Below, piece after piece: positions 12,708 through 29,772 of a stretch of 64,000 bases of DNA; the stretch's first letter is position 1, and every line of letters begins with the position of its first letter. The stretch is from Sclerotinia nivalis (taxonomy: Eukaryota > Ascomycota > Leotiomycetes > Helotiales > Sclerotiniaceae). The notes beneath the pieces were generated by a model. That model did no database searches, was not told the origin of the DNA, and saw only the letters and a list, made by a program, of their open reading frames with translations. The stretch spans positions 124,001 to 188,000 of the forward strand of contig JAPEIS010000002.1 of the NCBI GenBank assembly GCA_029531795.1. Reading direction: 5' to 3'. Both the position numbers and the translations under genes were made by a program.

Positions 12708-13725
12708 AGAAAGAGAGGAGTTTATATTCTGATGATAAGCTTATTACTAGGTATATATATACGTTGACAATTGATCATCAAAAAAAGTAAGAAGTTTATT
12801 CAATCACTGGATTGACCCTGTTCATATTCTTACATTCGCACCTTTTTCTCGCTTAGGATACTCATAGCGGTAGAATAAGATGCATTATGACGCAAATGTC
12901 GATCCCTTTTTCTAAATCCAGACTGTGTCTAGTTAAACGTTTTGAGTTCCCTTCACCCACCCAAGGCAGGCTCTTGATAAATTTATCCCACACTACTCCA
13001 TACGTTACCACAACTTTTACTCCAACTTTTACTCCAACTCTTACTTCCTCCTATGGAACCATTGACCATTTAACAATTTGTATAGTACAATACAAATTTA
13101 AGGCTGGCCGCTAGCCTTAAGACTCAAGACTCAAGACCTAATACTTCTCAATTTTCATTTGTCTAATTTTATCTGCATTATCTGCAGACTGTACCTACTA
13201 GGTATATACTTCATGCACAAGACTCAAGTATTTTCTCTATAATACTAAGTATTGCCAGCCGCAAAATCATTTTGCTCCTTCATCAAATAACCAGATACTG
13301 CTTAGGCCAGATACTGCTTAGGCCTTCCTCAATTAACTGTTTTAACTTTAATCCAAGGCATCGGCTTATATGCCATACCTGGTCAAAAATATCGAATGGA
13401 GGGGGTTTGATTTGACCAATGCATGCAAACATACATTCAGAACCATGTCAGTAAAACACTCCTCGTCCTTGTCTTTTCTATAAACTTTTCCATCCAATCT
13501 ATCATCACATCATATCATATCAACAACTATCAAATGCTTGAATGCTTGATTGCTTGAATGCTCAATTACTCAAAAGCTAATCACATCATCGCACTTAGTA
13601 AACGGATATTCCTTCCCTCGACAACCCTTACCTGGAGACCAACCATCAACCTCCTCTCTCCCGATCCTGTCGGATTCTTAATATTTACTCACGCTGGCCA
13701 TTCATTCAACTAAAAGGGAGGGCAG

Positions 13726-16700
13726 ATGGCACCAGTAGAAGCAACAGTTGCGCTTTCGCATGTTGAGGGTATATCCGATGCTGCCAGAGCCAGAGAATTA
13801 TACAAGTATGTCCGTGATCACTATAGAAGTGTGTTGCACAAACATATCAAGAACTTTGGGAAGGAGACACAAAGATTCACAGGTCGCGCCGACATTAACA
13901 AACGGCCGTTGTTTCTCTCTGGACCAGTCTGGAGGGAGGGGCTTATTACTGATTCTTTTTGTGCTACAAATCCATATTCAAGAGGGTGTTACTGATTTTT
14001 ATTTCCTTTCAGGTACTACCAACCTACTTCTTCCATTAATACCGAATCATGTTTTCCAAACCCTCAAATACCTACAGAGGGTAGCAATCAAGAGCTAGGA
14101 GTTCAATCTGACATTACCTCAACCAAAATTTCCTCCCCAGATACATCATTAACTGCATTCTGCCAGCTTGTATCTTGGAGGTTAGGAGCGCAAAGAACAA
14201 TGATCAGGTAATTTTGAAGAGTATTTTATGCTCACTTCGCGGCTGACGGATTCCACCAGTCTTATCGATGATGGCACACAGTACTTCATTGCAGAAAGCA
14301 CCAAATCCTTGGATCTTGTGGATGCCACAAAACACAAACCAGGTGATGAGCTATGGCTAGGCTGTACTTCTGTGACAAAGGCTGGTAGATTGTGCGAGAG
14401 GTATGACAAATCAGAGTTGGAATTTGCGGTTAATTCGTCAATTGTGTTTAATCTTTGCTACAGGACCATTGAAACTGCCCCAACAGTATTAGGAGAAGAG
14501 TATCCTTCATTCATTGTCAATGATTTGACATTAGATGATCGATTCAATCAACTTTCTTTTGTTACCGAACCTCCATACCTCAAATTTTATGCAGGAGTTC
14601 CGCTCATCACCAAGCGAGGCATACCGATCGGAAGTTTATTCATTGTTGATAGCCACGCTCGATCAGGATTGTCTAAGGATGAAATCTCTTTCATGGGCAC
14701 AATGGCGACTACTGTCATGAAGCATTTAGAGTTGACTCGAGAGGTGGAAGAACATCGACGTGGCATGAAAATGAGCCGAGGTCTTGCATCATTTGTAGAA
14801 GGTCGTGCGGAACTGGAAGAGGCAGACATGGAGGCAGAAGATGGAGAAGGTACAAAGATTGTTGGCCAGTTTGAGACAGACACCGGTATCAGACGACAGA
14901 AGTCAAAATCATCATCAACAAAAGGTTCCGCAATGTCAAGTACTGCTTCACTTGCTCTTAGCAATGGTAAGGAAAAGGGGTACATAAGCTCAACTTCGCT
15001 TGGCTCCACGAAACCTGAGGATACCAGCTTGATATCTATTCGGTCCGATTCATTGCGCGGTGGACGACCAGAGATTGAGTCCATGACACAGCATTCATCC
15101 TTTGGAGAAACTACTACAACTGAGCAATCACCCTATGATATGTGCAAAACCGATACCCCCGATGAGGAGTTTACCGAGGCATCGGCTCTAAAGCTGCTAT
15201 TCTCTCGCGCTTCCAACCTCATCAGAGAGGCATTTGAGGTAGATGGTGGAGCAGTATTCTACGACGCACAAAAAGGATTCAGCAGTGATGCGGCGCAGCC
15301 CACTAATCAAGAATCGTCTGTTACCGATAGCCAGACGAGTGGTGACGATGACTTTCAAACCGGACCTAACTCACGATCCTCGATTTCGCGACACCCGGGT
15401 GGTGGAGAAAGATCCTTCACTCGGTCGTCGACCATGTCACCAACACGAGAAATAGAGATTTTGGGTTTCTCCACCCCTGAGGCATCTTCAATTAATGGTG
15501 ATGCATACCCTGGGACTCACTCTTTCCTATCATTTGAGGAAAAATCATTACACCAGTTTTTACGCCGGTACCCACGCGGAAAGCTATGGACTTTTGACTC
15601 GGATGGATCTATGTCTTCAGCCTCAGATGATGAAATTCTTAAAGGCTATCGCGGTTCTGCAAGAGAAAACAGGAACCAGACACGAGGAAAAAACAAAATT
15701 GCGAGAGCGGAAGCGGATGCAAGGTTTTTGTCGACGCATTTTCCTGGTGTCCGCCAATTGTTGTTTGTTCCACTTTGGGATGCTGGTCGCTCTCGCTGGC
15801 TTAGTGCATGCTGTGTTTGGTCAACAGAACCCACTCGTATTCTATCTAAGCAGAATGAATTATCGTTTCTCAGTGCGTTTGGCAATAGTGTCATGGCTGA
15901 ATGTTCTCGCATAAGTACCGAAGTTGCTGATCAGAAGAAAAGTGACTTTATTGGAAGCATATCTCGTAAGCATCGCCTATCCTAACCATAAAGTAGACTA
16001 ACCCTAACCCCAACCCTAAGATGAATTGAGGAGTCCACTGCATGGTATACTTGCATCTGCTGAGATATTGGATGATCTTTCTTTACCAAATCTAGCACAA
16101 GAACTTGTTGAGACAATTGACAGTTGTGGCCGCACACTTTTAGATACCATTGTGAGTCCTCCCCCCCTGCGCCTGACAAGCATCTCTATTCCTCAGTTCT
16201 CTGCCGTTCCGATGCTTTCTTCCGAAACCAGCTGACAGCTTCTCTCAGAATCATATTCTAGACTTTTCTAAAGTTAGTAGTCTTGAGAAGAATTGGCGCA
16301 GAAATCGTCGAGGTACGGCGGCAAAACGAGTATCACAATCGAGTAATTCTGGTCCCCTGGCTTTACAACAATCTGATTTGCCCATGATAAATTTATTTGC
16401 GCCTGTGGATGTAGCAGTACTCTGCGAGGAGGTGGTTGAGAGTGTTTTTGCTGGTTACGTGTTTCAGAATGGTACGGCGAAAACTTTTGATATGGTTCAT
16501 GACATACACGACAAAAGCTCCGACTCGAAAAGGCATTCATCTTCATCTCTTGCCATACCACCTCCAGCAAGCCAGTCTCCACAAGTATCAGTCATTTTAG
16601 ACATTGTCCGAGATGACTACAACTTTACTACACAACCTGGAGCATTCCGAAGAATTATCATGAACTTGCTCGGCAACGCGTTGAAGTATACCTCTCACGG

Positions 16701-18399
16701 TTATGTGCGAGTTAAGTTGGAGACAGCCCAATTAGAGGATCTAACCATTTATGGAGGCGAGAAGGCCCCGCGATCTATGATAATCTTGACCGTAACGGAT
16801 ACTGGAAAGGGTATATCTAGCGAGTTCCTTAGATCGAAGCTCTTCACCCCCTTTGCCCAGGAAAATACCCTTTCCAGTGGAACTGGGTTAGGACTGTCCA
16901 TTGTGAGGAGTATTATCAATCTACTTGAAGGAGACATCACCATCGATAGTGAGGTTGGACACGGTACTGGTGAGTAACCCTGAATTTTCCAGCTGCACAA
17001 ATATATCATGTTGATACAGTGCTAATCTATTTTTCCTTCAGAGGTCAGAGTAACCTTACCACTTCTTCGCGAAATACCAAAAGATACATCGCTACCCGTG
17101 ACACCCAAAGCTGTAACCTCGTTGTTGCGTGAGACAGATGAATCGATATCACTATTGCGAAGTCAAATAGGTGGCCGTGAAATAGGACTCTTTAATTTCA
17201 ACCCTCCCACGATGGATCCCGTAATTGCAAAGAAGGGAAGGTTTCTTCAAGCGTCTGTCAGGAACTTTCTCACGAATTGGTATGGTTTGAAGATCGTGCC
17301 ATTATCAGCAAACCCAGATATTATCCTTGCGAATGCTCCGGATTTATCTGTTCTCGTAAATCTTTGCAAGATACTTCCTCGCCAACATAAACCATCGATA
17401 CTGGTGTTATCGCCACATTCTTCACGGTTCAACCGCTCATTCTCGGAAGCTGGCATCAGAGGCAATGTCACTGTGGTAGCGAAGCCAGTGGGTCCGCTAA
17501 AACTGGCAAGAGCACTTCGATCTTGTCTTGATGGAGCGACAACTACGAGTGGTAACGCTGTCACGCCGGATCCATCTACTACGGGACAAGCGAGCACTAA
17601 TGACCTTAGTAACGTCTTTGAGGATCTACTTATTTCTCCTCATGGAGGTGAAGTACTGGACAATAGTCGAATGGCAGCTGATAGCGAGAATGCCCGGAAA
17701 GCCATTGAATCACCAACTCCAAATGCGCTTGTTGAAAAAGGAAAAGAATTTCCCTTTCCTCTACCTCCTGGGGGAAACACCTCTCCTCCACGAAGAGAAC
17801 CTTCCTCAGATGAGACCCTCGCTACTCCCACAGCTGCAAATTTTGGTTACACTTCTCAACCTAACGCAGCAGTTGGAACTGAGATTAGCCAACCAGATGG
17901 TTCTTCAGGCGCAACCACAAGCGCACGCCAATTCTCAATAGCTGTCGCAACTCCTGACCCATTCGCCCCTAACTTACTCCTAGTAGACGACAACATGATA
18001 AATCTTAAACTCCTACGCCATTTCATAACAAGGTTAGGCTATTCGACAGTTCACGAGGCGGAAAATGGACTTGAAGCTGTTAGGAAATTTGAGGAACGGC
18101 CAGAAGGGTATGATATCATTTTCATGGACATAAGTATGCCAGTACTGGATGGATTTGATGCAACAAAGGAGATTAGAAAATTGGAGAAATCAAGACAAGA
18201 GCGAGCAATAGCAAATGGTGAGGTTGAGGTGGGAAAGAAAAAAAATGAAGCACTTGTGGTTGCGCTTACAGGATTGGCTGGTAAAGATGATGTGGAGAAG
18301 GCGAGGACTTGTGGTATTGATCTTTTTATGACAAAACCGGTGGCTATGAAGGAGGTGAGAAAGATGTTGGAGAATTGGAGAGCGAATCAAAAGGATTGA
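13726..18399 (+). CDS. GAF-domain hybrid sensor histidine kinase/response regulator
   Basis: Six exons keep phase: 13726-13805, 14013-14207, 14260-15965, 16021-16151, 16249-16969 and 17042-18399, giving 1396 residues. A GAF-like sensor domain occupies roughly residues 85-260. A long Ser/Thr-rich linker follows, with a second GAF-like part before the kinase core. The H-box reads SHELRSPLHG, with the phospho-acceptor His near residue 661, and is made only after splicing. The ATPase domain has N-box NLLGNALKYT (about 842), DTGKG (about 888) and GTGLGLSI (about 915). A C-terminal receiver has LLVDD (about 1256), phospho-acceptor Asp in FMDISMP (about 1307) and Lys in TKPV (about 1374). All catalytic residues are present, and no membrane segment is seen, so it is probably a cytosolic phosphorelay sensor signalling through Ypd1 to Ssk1/Skn7-type regulators. 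I do not assign a fungal HHK class. Confidence 0.92.
15998..16019. repeat. Telomere-like CCCTAA tract inside an intron
   Basis: The 55 bp intron 15966-16020 of the histidine kinase ends with about 3.5 units resembling the fungal telomere repeat (CTAACCCTAACCCCAACCCTAA style), directly against the AG acceptor. The CTAAC units also match fungal branch-point sequence, so several branch sites are possible. Confidence 0.8.
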
Positions 18400-19127
18400 G
18401 GTGGAATGATCAATGATTGTAAGACGAAATGAAGCATCTGGATGAAATTATGGGACTACGAAAAAATGAGAACGAATTCCCATGAGGGAAAAAATTGCAT
18501 TTGGGGGCGTTATGGAAACATTATAAATAGGCATTTGCGATTTAGGACTCGTAACCTTATCAGCATGGGGGAACGAGGCATGGATGATATTTTGGCGTGG
18601 CGTTTGTTCTGGAGCTTGAAGAGGAAGGGGCTCTTTATACCCTGGTGGCATGGCATGCAAATTTTGCTTTAGACGAAAGGATGTGTTGGGGATAGGGATA
18701 GGGATGGGGATGCTGAGGACAAATCAAGTTGGATGAAATGAAATGGATGAAGGATAATATACCCGGGAATAAAGGAATTGAGCGCGAGAGGATGATTGAT
18801 GGGACGATGGATGGATAGTTGAGTTGATGAGATGGATAACTTGAAAGGATGGATGAATAGAAATGTAATTGTATGAAATAGTGAAATAAACAAATAGATA
18901 TCATCGTCACACGGTTTATAGAGACACTGGCTGATCGGTATAGTATATACAACCGTGTCTATGTATATGCCACTATAATTGACAACATCGGATCCAGCGA
19001 AGATCGGAATCTTTAAAATATGTACAAGATGAAAGTCTCCTCTTCTCTTCTCTACTATGCTATCCGGCCCTTCCTCCCTCTACCTATAGCACCACAACCA
19101 CACACTCTGTACACTCCCACTCCCAAC
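18400..19127. other. Intergenic between convergent kinase and xylanase
   Basis: About 730 bp of 3' flanking sequence for both genes. No gene is supported; the centre is rich in GGATGGATG-type purine repeats. Confidence 0.6.
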
Positions 19128-23953
<4,826 letters not shown>

Positions 23954-25693
23954 TCAGTACTTTGACATCCTGCGCGCGTCCTCCAGATCCTCAGTTATTG
24001 TATTGGTCAGTAATCGAGCTGCTTGGGTAAGTGCCTGTGAAGATTCCAAGGTAGAAAAAACACCATTTTCGATACGGCCGGCTCCTTCATCCAAAGAACG
24101 GATTGGGGATTGTACAAATTGTGTAGATGTGGTAGAATCTTCAGAGATACTAGGATAGTTTTCGATGGAAGATCGGAGGGCTATTTCCATGGCGCGGTTA
24201 TCTTGGGAAGGTTGGAGAGGTTCGGTTGATGCGATGGATTGGTCATTTTGGGGAGGATGGTAAGGATGGTTTGGGTCAAATTGCTTGGTAGCTTGTGATG
24301 CGAGAGCAGAAAATTGATAAATTTTAGGAGGCTCTGTTGGCTTGGGAGGTGACTTTGCGCGAAGTGAAGGATGGATGACGTCTGGATGGTAGCGTTGAGA
24401 ACGAACGTTTCGGCCTCTTGCAGCTCGGGCCTTCTTGGGGAAGGTATTGACGCGAGGAACAGCTGCTCTTATATTTGCTAGAGTAGCAGGTGGTGCGGTG
24501 CGATTGTTGTTTTCGATATTAAATGGTGAGTTGTCGTTATCCACTTCGAAGGCATGATTGAGCGTGCTACTTCCATTGCCATCTACATTGTGATCTCCCA
24601 TGGAATGATCATTCATGCCGTCTGCGTTATGATTTTCCATGAATTGATCATTCATACTCGCTACATCACCATCTGCGTCTAACATGGGACGACCGGGTGG
24701 CGGTGGTGATGCATCATACATATCATAAAATGATGCCCTGGCATTCACCATCTGGTTGCTCGCTCTGTTGATGTCATCGTAGAATTCGGCGTAGGTATAC
24801 GGTGGAGCGTTTTCATCATTCTCAATAGTGGGAAGCACATGCTGATTCTGCGCCGCTGCAGCTCGTAAAGCTTGCTCGAACTCATTCTGATCGTTACCAA
24901 AATCTCTTTCTTGGTGGTCTCCGTATTCCTGGTCATTATAACCATTCCTGTCGTCCTCACCATCAGCTGCCTTGATACGAGTCATCGCCTCCCTAATCTG
25001 CTTCAGCTTAGTCTTGCATTCCTTTTTTAGTTCTCCATGTATGGAAATCTTCAGTTTGAGTCTCGCTGCCTCCTTTTCCAATTTCTCGAACTCCGGATTC
25101 TTATTCGATGGGAAAATTGGAAAATTTTCTTCCTCATCCGTGCAGCTCGTCTCTTCCTCGTTACTTTCTTGCTCTGCGTTACCCCTCTCTATCCGTGTGG
25201 CTTCTCGAATTCTTGCAGATCTGACAGCTTTCGCTCTCTGCCCATGCAAGGAGCATTTAAGGCAAGAATTTGTCTCTTGACCGGTTTTTTCGTTACTAAT
25301 TAACAAACCATAAGGGTTTGGGCCTGGTTGTTGAGGAAACTCGGATCTCGGTTTCCACATTCTCTCCCTGCTGCAATATCGATGAATAGGTGCATATCTG
25401 CCATCCCCCAGCCTTAACTTATCAGGAGGATAAGAAGAATAATTCCTCTCATCTGTGGGCAGAGGGACGTCTTCGCCGTATATCTCTGCCCATTGTTTGT
25501 AAGGGTTCCTGGTAGTGAGAAACTGTGGTGTTACTCCTCCAGGGGCGGGAAGGTTTTCAGGATAGAAAACCTCTTCTGGAAACTTTGGTACAACAGATTT
25601 GGGGGTTCGAGGTGCCTTGGGCCTCCTTGCCTTGGTGTTTTTGGTACTAGTAGGATTATCCATTGTGACAAAATGATAAGAGAAAAAAGACAC
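23954..25693 (-). CDS. Hypothetical disordered protein, 579 residues
   Basis: A single uninterrupted frame of 579 codons, far longer than chance in this A+T-rich DNA. I do not recognise the family. The first 30 residues are basic (Lys/Arg/Pro-rich), followed by a Pro/Tyr-rich region, and then a short Cys-x2-Cys-x2-His element near residue 144 (SCLKCSLHGQRAKA) that could be part of a zinc site. After an acidic, Glu-rich stretch comes a charged helix (about 200-235). The C-terminal half is Asn/Asp-rich and low in complexity, including imperfect repeats around DQFMENHN and DHSMGDHN. No signal peptide or membrane segment is seen. The basic start and the disorder would suit a nuclear or nucleic-acid-associated protein, but that is only inference. 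Translation could also begin at Met11 (25663). Confidence 0.7.
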   Translation of the reverse strand: MSFFSYHFVTMDNPTSTKNTKARRPKAPRTPKSVVPKFPEEVFYPENLPAPGGVTPQFLTTRNPYKQWAEIYGEDVPLPTDERNYSSYPPDKLRLGDGRYAPIHRYCSRERMWKPRSEFPQQPGPNPYGLLISNEKTGQETNSCLKCSLHGQRAKAVRSARIREATRIERGNAEQESNEEETSCTDEEENFPIFPSNKNPEFEKLEKEAARLKLKISIHGELKKECKTKLKQIREAMTRIKAADGEDDRNGYNDQEYGDHQERDFGNDQNEFEQALRAAAAQNQHVLPTIENDENAPPYTYAEFYDDINRASNQMVNARASFYDMYDASPPPPGRPMLDADGDVASMNDQFMENHNADGMNDHSMGDHNVDGNGSSTLNHAFEVDNDNSPFNIENNNRTAPPATLANIRAAVPRVNTFPKKARAARGRNVRSQRYHPDVIHPSLRAKSPPKPTEPPKIYQFSALASQATKQFDPNHPYHPPQNDQSIASTEPLQPSQDNRAMEIALRSSIENYPSISEDSTTSTQFVQSPIRSLDEGAGRIENGVFSTLESSQALTQAARLLTNTITEDLEDARRMSKY

Positions 25694-27005
25694 ACAAAAG
25701 GTCGAAAAGGATTGAAAGAGATCGGAAGATGTGGAAGATTGTTGAGAAGAGTGTCAAAAAATGTGTCCAAACTGAGATACAAATTGTGAGAAAGAGGACA
25801 AAAGAGGTTGGAATGTATCAAGGTGTTAAGAAGATGTCAAAATTTCCACAGAGTATGTGGAATTGGGTATGAAGAAAAGGAAATATTTAAAAGAAATCTA
25901 TCAGTAGGGAAACTCTTCGAAAGTTGATATACAGTGATGTGTTTGTTCACTTGTTTAATTCTCTTAGAATGTTGTACTATTCGTTCTGTTCTGCCGAGGA
26001 TAGCCAGTGAAATAACAAATTGTACAAAGATTAGTTCAACTTATTCATTCTATATTATTAATTTTTATAATTATAAAAGTAGTAAATTAACTATTTTGAT
26101 TATAAATTTTGAAAATGGCTAATAGGAGTTGATACGAACTGTAACCCTTTATCATTTTGCTAGTTTATAGTTGTTGGAAATGACTATACTTCTAAAGCTC
26201 ATCGACTAGAATGAAAGATAATTATATCTTTTGTATATGATTGACATAGTAATCTAGTTTTCATATTCATTCAAGATGATGAGAGCAATCAGCATCTACA
26301 ATAAATGAGCCTTAAAACCAGCTATAGTGAATCTAGGTTCATAAAGATGGAAGCCCTCCGAAGTCTTTCGAAGCCCTCGCTTCGACAATCCAATAACAGA
26401 GATCAAGATCACACAATTACTCAAAAGACGGGATATAATTTAAGAATTCAAATTTGATGGGATCAAATCCGAGATCCGAAGTTAACCCTTCAAAAGAACT
26501 CCTGTCTTGTTTCAGATTTTAGTAAGATACCTATGTATGGTTCTTTGATAATAAAATTTCATCACAATCTTGATCAAAAGCTTCAACCTACAATTTCTTT
26601 TGTGTAATCTTATATTGTGCTTTTATTCCACGTTAAACTTTCGTGAGACGCAGGAATTGAAATCAGGAATTGGTTGCTCATCTGATTTTTCAGATTGAGA
26701 TATTGAACCAAGCTCTTCCATCTCCTCTCATTGTACAGTATAGAACTCAGATGTAAGTTCATTACCACCTTTGTTCTCCAAGGAATGATTCAATTGATGG
26801 CTGCTGGCCTATTTTTCTCGATCCCTCTGTCATTGCAGCTCACTGTCATTGCAGCTCACTAATCCATTGTGCAGTACGGCATCTTCATCACCGACCAATT
26901 CAAGTTCAATACCACAACACCATCTGTACATATGGTAACTACAGTCATGTGCTTCTTCACATCGATCGTGGCATTTCCATCAGCAAAATTTTGAATACAG
27001 AGCTC
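25694..27005. other. A+T-rich intergenic region
   Basis: No gene seen. It is very A+T-rich at 25950-26300. A perfect tandem duplication of 16 bp (TGTCATTGCAGCTCAC) lies at 26829-26860. Confidence 0.5.
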
Positions 27006-27955
27006 TCAGCGGCAGTGCTCGTCACTCGTGCTGATCTCTCCGCTGCCGAGCACAACTCCATATTCCAAAGCAAACCAACGATCTTGCATGACATTAAACA
27101 TTAAGATCGGAGATCCAAGAGGGTGAAGAGCTCCAATTCCACAAAGCGAGGCAAGTCCCATCTGATTGCAACGACCAAGAATAAATCCTAACAAAAAACA
27201 GTTCAGTCGTCTAATACCTTCCCAAGATTATGAATATCTATATTCAACGCCTCGAACACGCCTTCAAGCGTATCGCCATTGATATCCCGGTATTCTGCTA
27301 CCGACTACGAATCAGACGTTCGAAGCGTCTTAAAACTCGAAGCACTTTTCTGCGAGCTTTAAAAATTACCTCTACGTTACATATCTTGGCGAGACTGGAG
27401 TAGACACATGGGTGTGTTCGGTAAACATGCCGCCGGCCGCTCAAAGAGTCAAAGAACCAAGCTTAAGGAGTTTTTGATGACTCCAACGGGCGTCTAATCC
27501 TGCTGCTAGCCACCATAATCATGTCGACATCAATAAGATTAATGCTGGCCTCGATGCCAGAATAACTGTGAGTCCATAGTCATACCTACAAGTCTTAACA
27601 TTTCTAACATTTGTTTCAGGTGATGCATGTCGGCATCATGGTTTTCAACCTTTGCTAAGAGTTTTGGCTCAGAGGTCAACGAATATGTCTTGGCATCGCC
27701 ATTTCCGAGCCCGCTTCCCTCTTGCAAGGGAGGACCAACGCCGGTTACTCGAGAAGAGCCTCGTTAATCACTGACACTGCAAGCTGTGAGATTGTCATCC
27801 AGCCTAGTACACTTCTCCAGGGTGGAGATGCGTGGCCGCCATTCCGCTGCAAATGAATATGTCTGTCCGGCGTCCTCGGACACCTGAATAGAACCTGGTG
27901 GCTGGTGTGTGAATGGGAGGAGACTACAATTGGTCGTACTACCCGTGCTATACTA
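27006..27955 (-). pseudogene. Decayed coding relic, family unknown
   Basis: On the minus strand several collinear stretches read like protein but are broken by stops and shifts. From about 27955 to 27539 one frame reads on with stop codons (one TAA in an otherwise open stretch of about 130 codons), with phrases such as AEWRPRISTLEKC and EPKLLAKVENHDADM. Downstream pieces at about 27520-27460 (INLIDVDMIMVASS), 27290-27220 (YRDINGDTLEGVFEALNID) and 27194-27006 (LCGIGALHPLGSPILMFN) lie in other frames. I cannot name the family. No intact ORF covers them, so a dead gene is the simplest reading; a many-intron gene with a single stop is the alternative. Judgement of protein likeness was by eye only. 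Confidence 0.35.
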
Positions 27956-28570
27956 GCATCCAATTGAGTTTAGACATTCAGCACTGATATCACGAAGAGT
28001 TTATGGATTTTATTATGTTAGATTAGTACCAATAAAAGACGGGTTTCTATAGCCGCACCGATGTGCAGTTCGTATGTTAGTGGCGAAATGTCAGAGCCTT
28101 CTTCTTCAAGCAGACCCGTGATTGCTTGTCGTGAGTTAATCCTATCTTCCGAGCTCGTCTTTGACTGATAATTAACGAGAAAACAGATCTTGCTTGTGCT
28201 GTGCACGTTTCGAAACTTGTATACTTATCAAGAAAACTGACGAGACGCGAACTAGCAGGCCGAACGAAAGAAGAATGGTTCTTGAGGGAGGTCTAGAGGA
28301 AGCTTTCGAGTAGACATTCGCATTCAGAGAATAGCATGAGAGCACTTGCTTCTTTGGATGCATACCGAGGTACTGTGACGATATCTGCTTTGATGACACC
28401 TGGTTTGATGCCTCCGAGGCAATGAATAAGAAGCTTCGTCCGGCGCTCGCTGGACTCAGAAGGTATAAATCACGCCTCACTCCAGCAACAGCAATAAGTA
28501 ATTGAAATAAAGGACCCCGGATTGCTCCAGATTTGCCTGCAAGCTGCCGGCAACAAGTTCACTCCAAACA

Positions 28571-29053
28571 ATGGCTCTCGATATTCCTGGAGCCCAGCCC
28601 GCCATGAAAGTCAAGCTCTACACAAACTACAACCCGGACATCCGCCCCAGTTTCGGTACGATTTTTTGCCCAACGACCACCTTGCTGCCATATGCTCAGG
28701 TGAGAAGGCTATACAGTGGCTTGGGTCCGTTGCCCGCCTGATCCCAAGCGAGTTTCAGCAATTTCCCAGCAATTACCTCTCCTCTTAAAAATATTACATA
28801 GCAAAGGGTTGAAACGGCCAAGGTAGAACCTACAGCCATGGTGGAACAACCTGCTCTCCTAAAGACCGACCTCAATATTTCAGGTGGTATCGAGTGTATC
28901 GCCAGCAAATCTCCAAGAGATCAACCAGAAGACACTTACTCATTGCTGAGCTCAGCTCCTCAAGCTGTCATAGTGATGTACTTGGACGCATGTCTCTCCG
29001 AGCTCCCCAGATACCTGGAGTCACAAAAAGAATCAATGATTACAAAATTATGA
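28571..29053 (+). CDS. Possible small two-exon hypothetical protein (126 aa)
   Basis: ATG at 28571 opens a 43-codon exon (to 28699) that ends at CAG|GTGAGA. A 102 bp intron ending ATAG (28801) joins in phase to an 83-codon exon ending at the TGA of 29051-29053. A TATAAAT element lies about 105 bp upstream of the ATG (near 28463). The product would be a soluble protein without signal peptide or membrane segment; its second half is acidic with a helix-like end (SELPRYLESQKESM). I recognise no family. It lies among decayed coding relics on the other strand, so it could itself be a remnant or a chance model. Confidence 0.3.
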
Positions 29054-29202
29054 TGGTGAAGTCAGGGAATGGTGGACACATCATTCGTCAGACTCCGCAT
29101 CTACACCATCTACCTCTTCTCTCGATTATTACCCATCAAATCAAATCCCTCTTTGGACTCTGTTGCGACGCCATTCAATGTTTCGAGCAGTTACCTTAAC
29201 AT

Positions 29203-29772
29203 TCACTCCGTCTTTACGTTCAAGGTCGACTTCTTCCGGCTCCCAGTCATAGTCAAGGCCAAAATTCCAACTGTTTTGTATCCGTGTTTGTGGCAGCCAG
29301 AAAAGGGGGAAAAGAGCAGACGGTTTTGCCTTATCTGCCGGACTATGGAAGCCGTCTCATCGAAGTACCAGCAATAGTACTCAGAAGCGTCGCCAGCGCG
29401 AGGCTGAAATGGACGCCACGTTGAAGTTGAGTTGTCCTCCCAAGAGAAATTGGTGAAGCAGCTGCCCCGAAGGAAAAGAATGTTGAATGGCACGGCCTTA
29501 AGCTAAAGATCATTGCTCGTGATGAGAATAGCACATACAACTCTAGCTTCCAAGGTTTCATCCGTCAATTGCGATGAGGGAACATGGGCGGGGAGGCAAA
29601 AGTCAGGTGGTAGTCCAAAGAGCGGCCATGGAGCTAATTGAAAGGTCAAGAAGGAGGTCTCTGGTGAAAGTGCTGTCGAGAAAGCTGCTGATAAATCCGG
29701 CCAAGAAAGGGAATTCATGGTCAATTCCGTACCGGATCTGGAACCAAGAGAGAGCCTGGTAAGATATTCCAC
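29203..29772 (-). pseudogene. Decayed coding relic with one in-frame stop
   Basis: Two open stretches (29772-29503 and 29493-29203) share one minus-strand frame and are separated by a single stop at 29503-29505. The combined read is about 185 codons and looks protein-like (for example LKAVPFNILFLRGSCF and GDASEYYCWYFDETA). It may belong to the same dead locus as 27006-27955. I do not recognise a family. No clear start or splice signals were found. Confidence 0.3.

Larger units (their letters stand above)
10696..13725. other. Divergent intergenic region between transcription factor and histidine kinase
   Basis: Three kilobases without a convincing gene. It should hold both promoters. It contains two short tandem arrays (12510-12545 and 12628-12707), TACTCCGTA-like motifs near 10915 and 11741, and otherwise A+T-rich unique sequence. 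Confidence 0.55.

Noticed and set aside
13806..13995. Continuation of the first kinase ORF past codon 26
   Set aside because: A GTATGT donor at 13806 and the acceptor at 14012 give the family-like ELYKYYQP junction; the read-through ends without the kinase domains.
14587..15084. 165-codon minus-strand ORF
   Set aside because: Antisense shadow of the histidine kinase GAF region.
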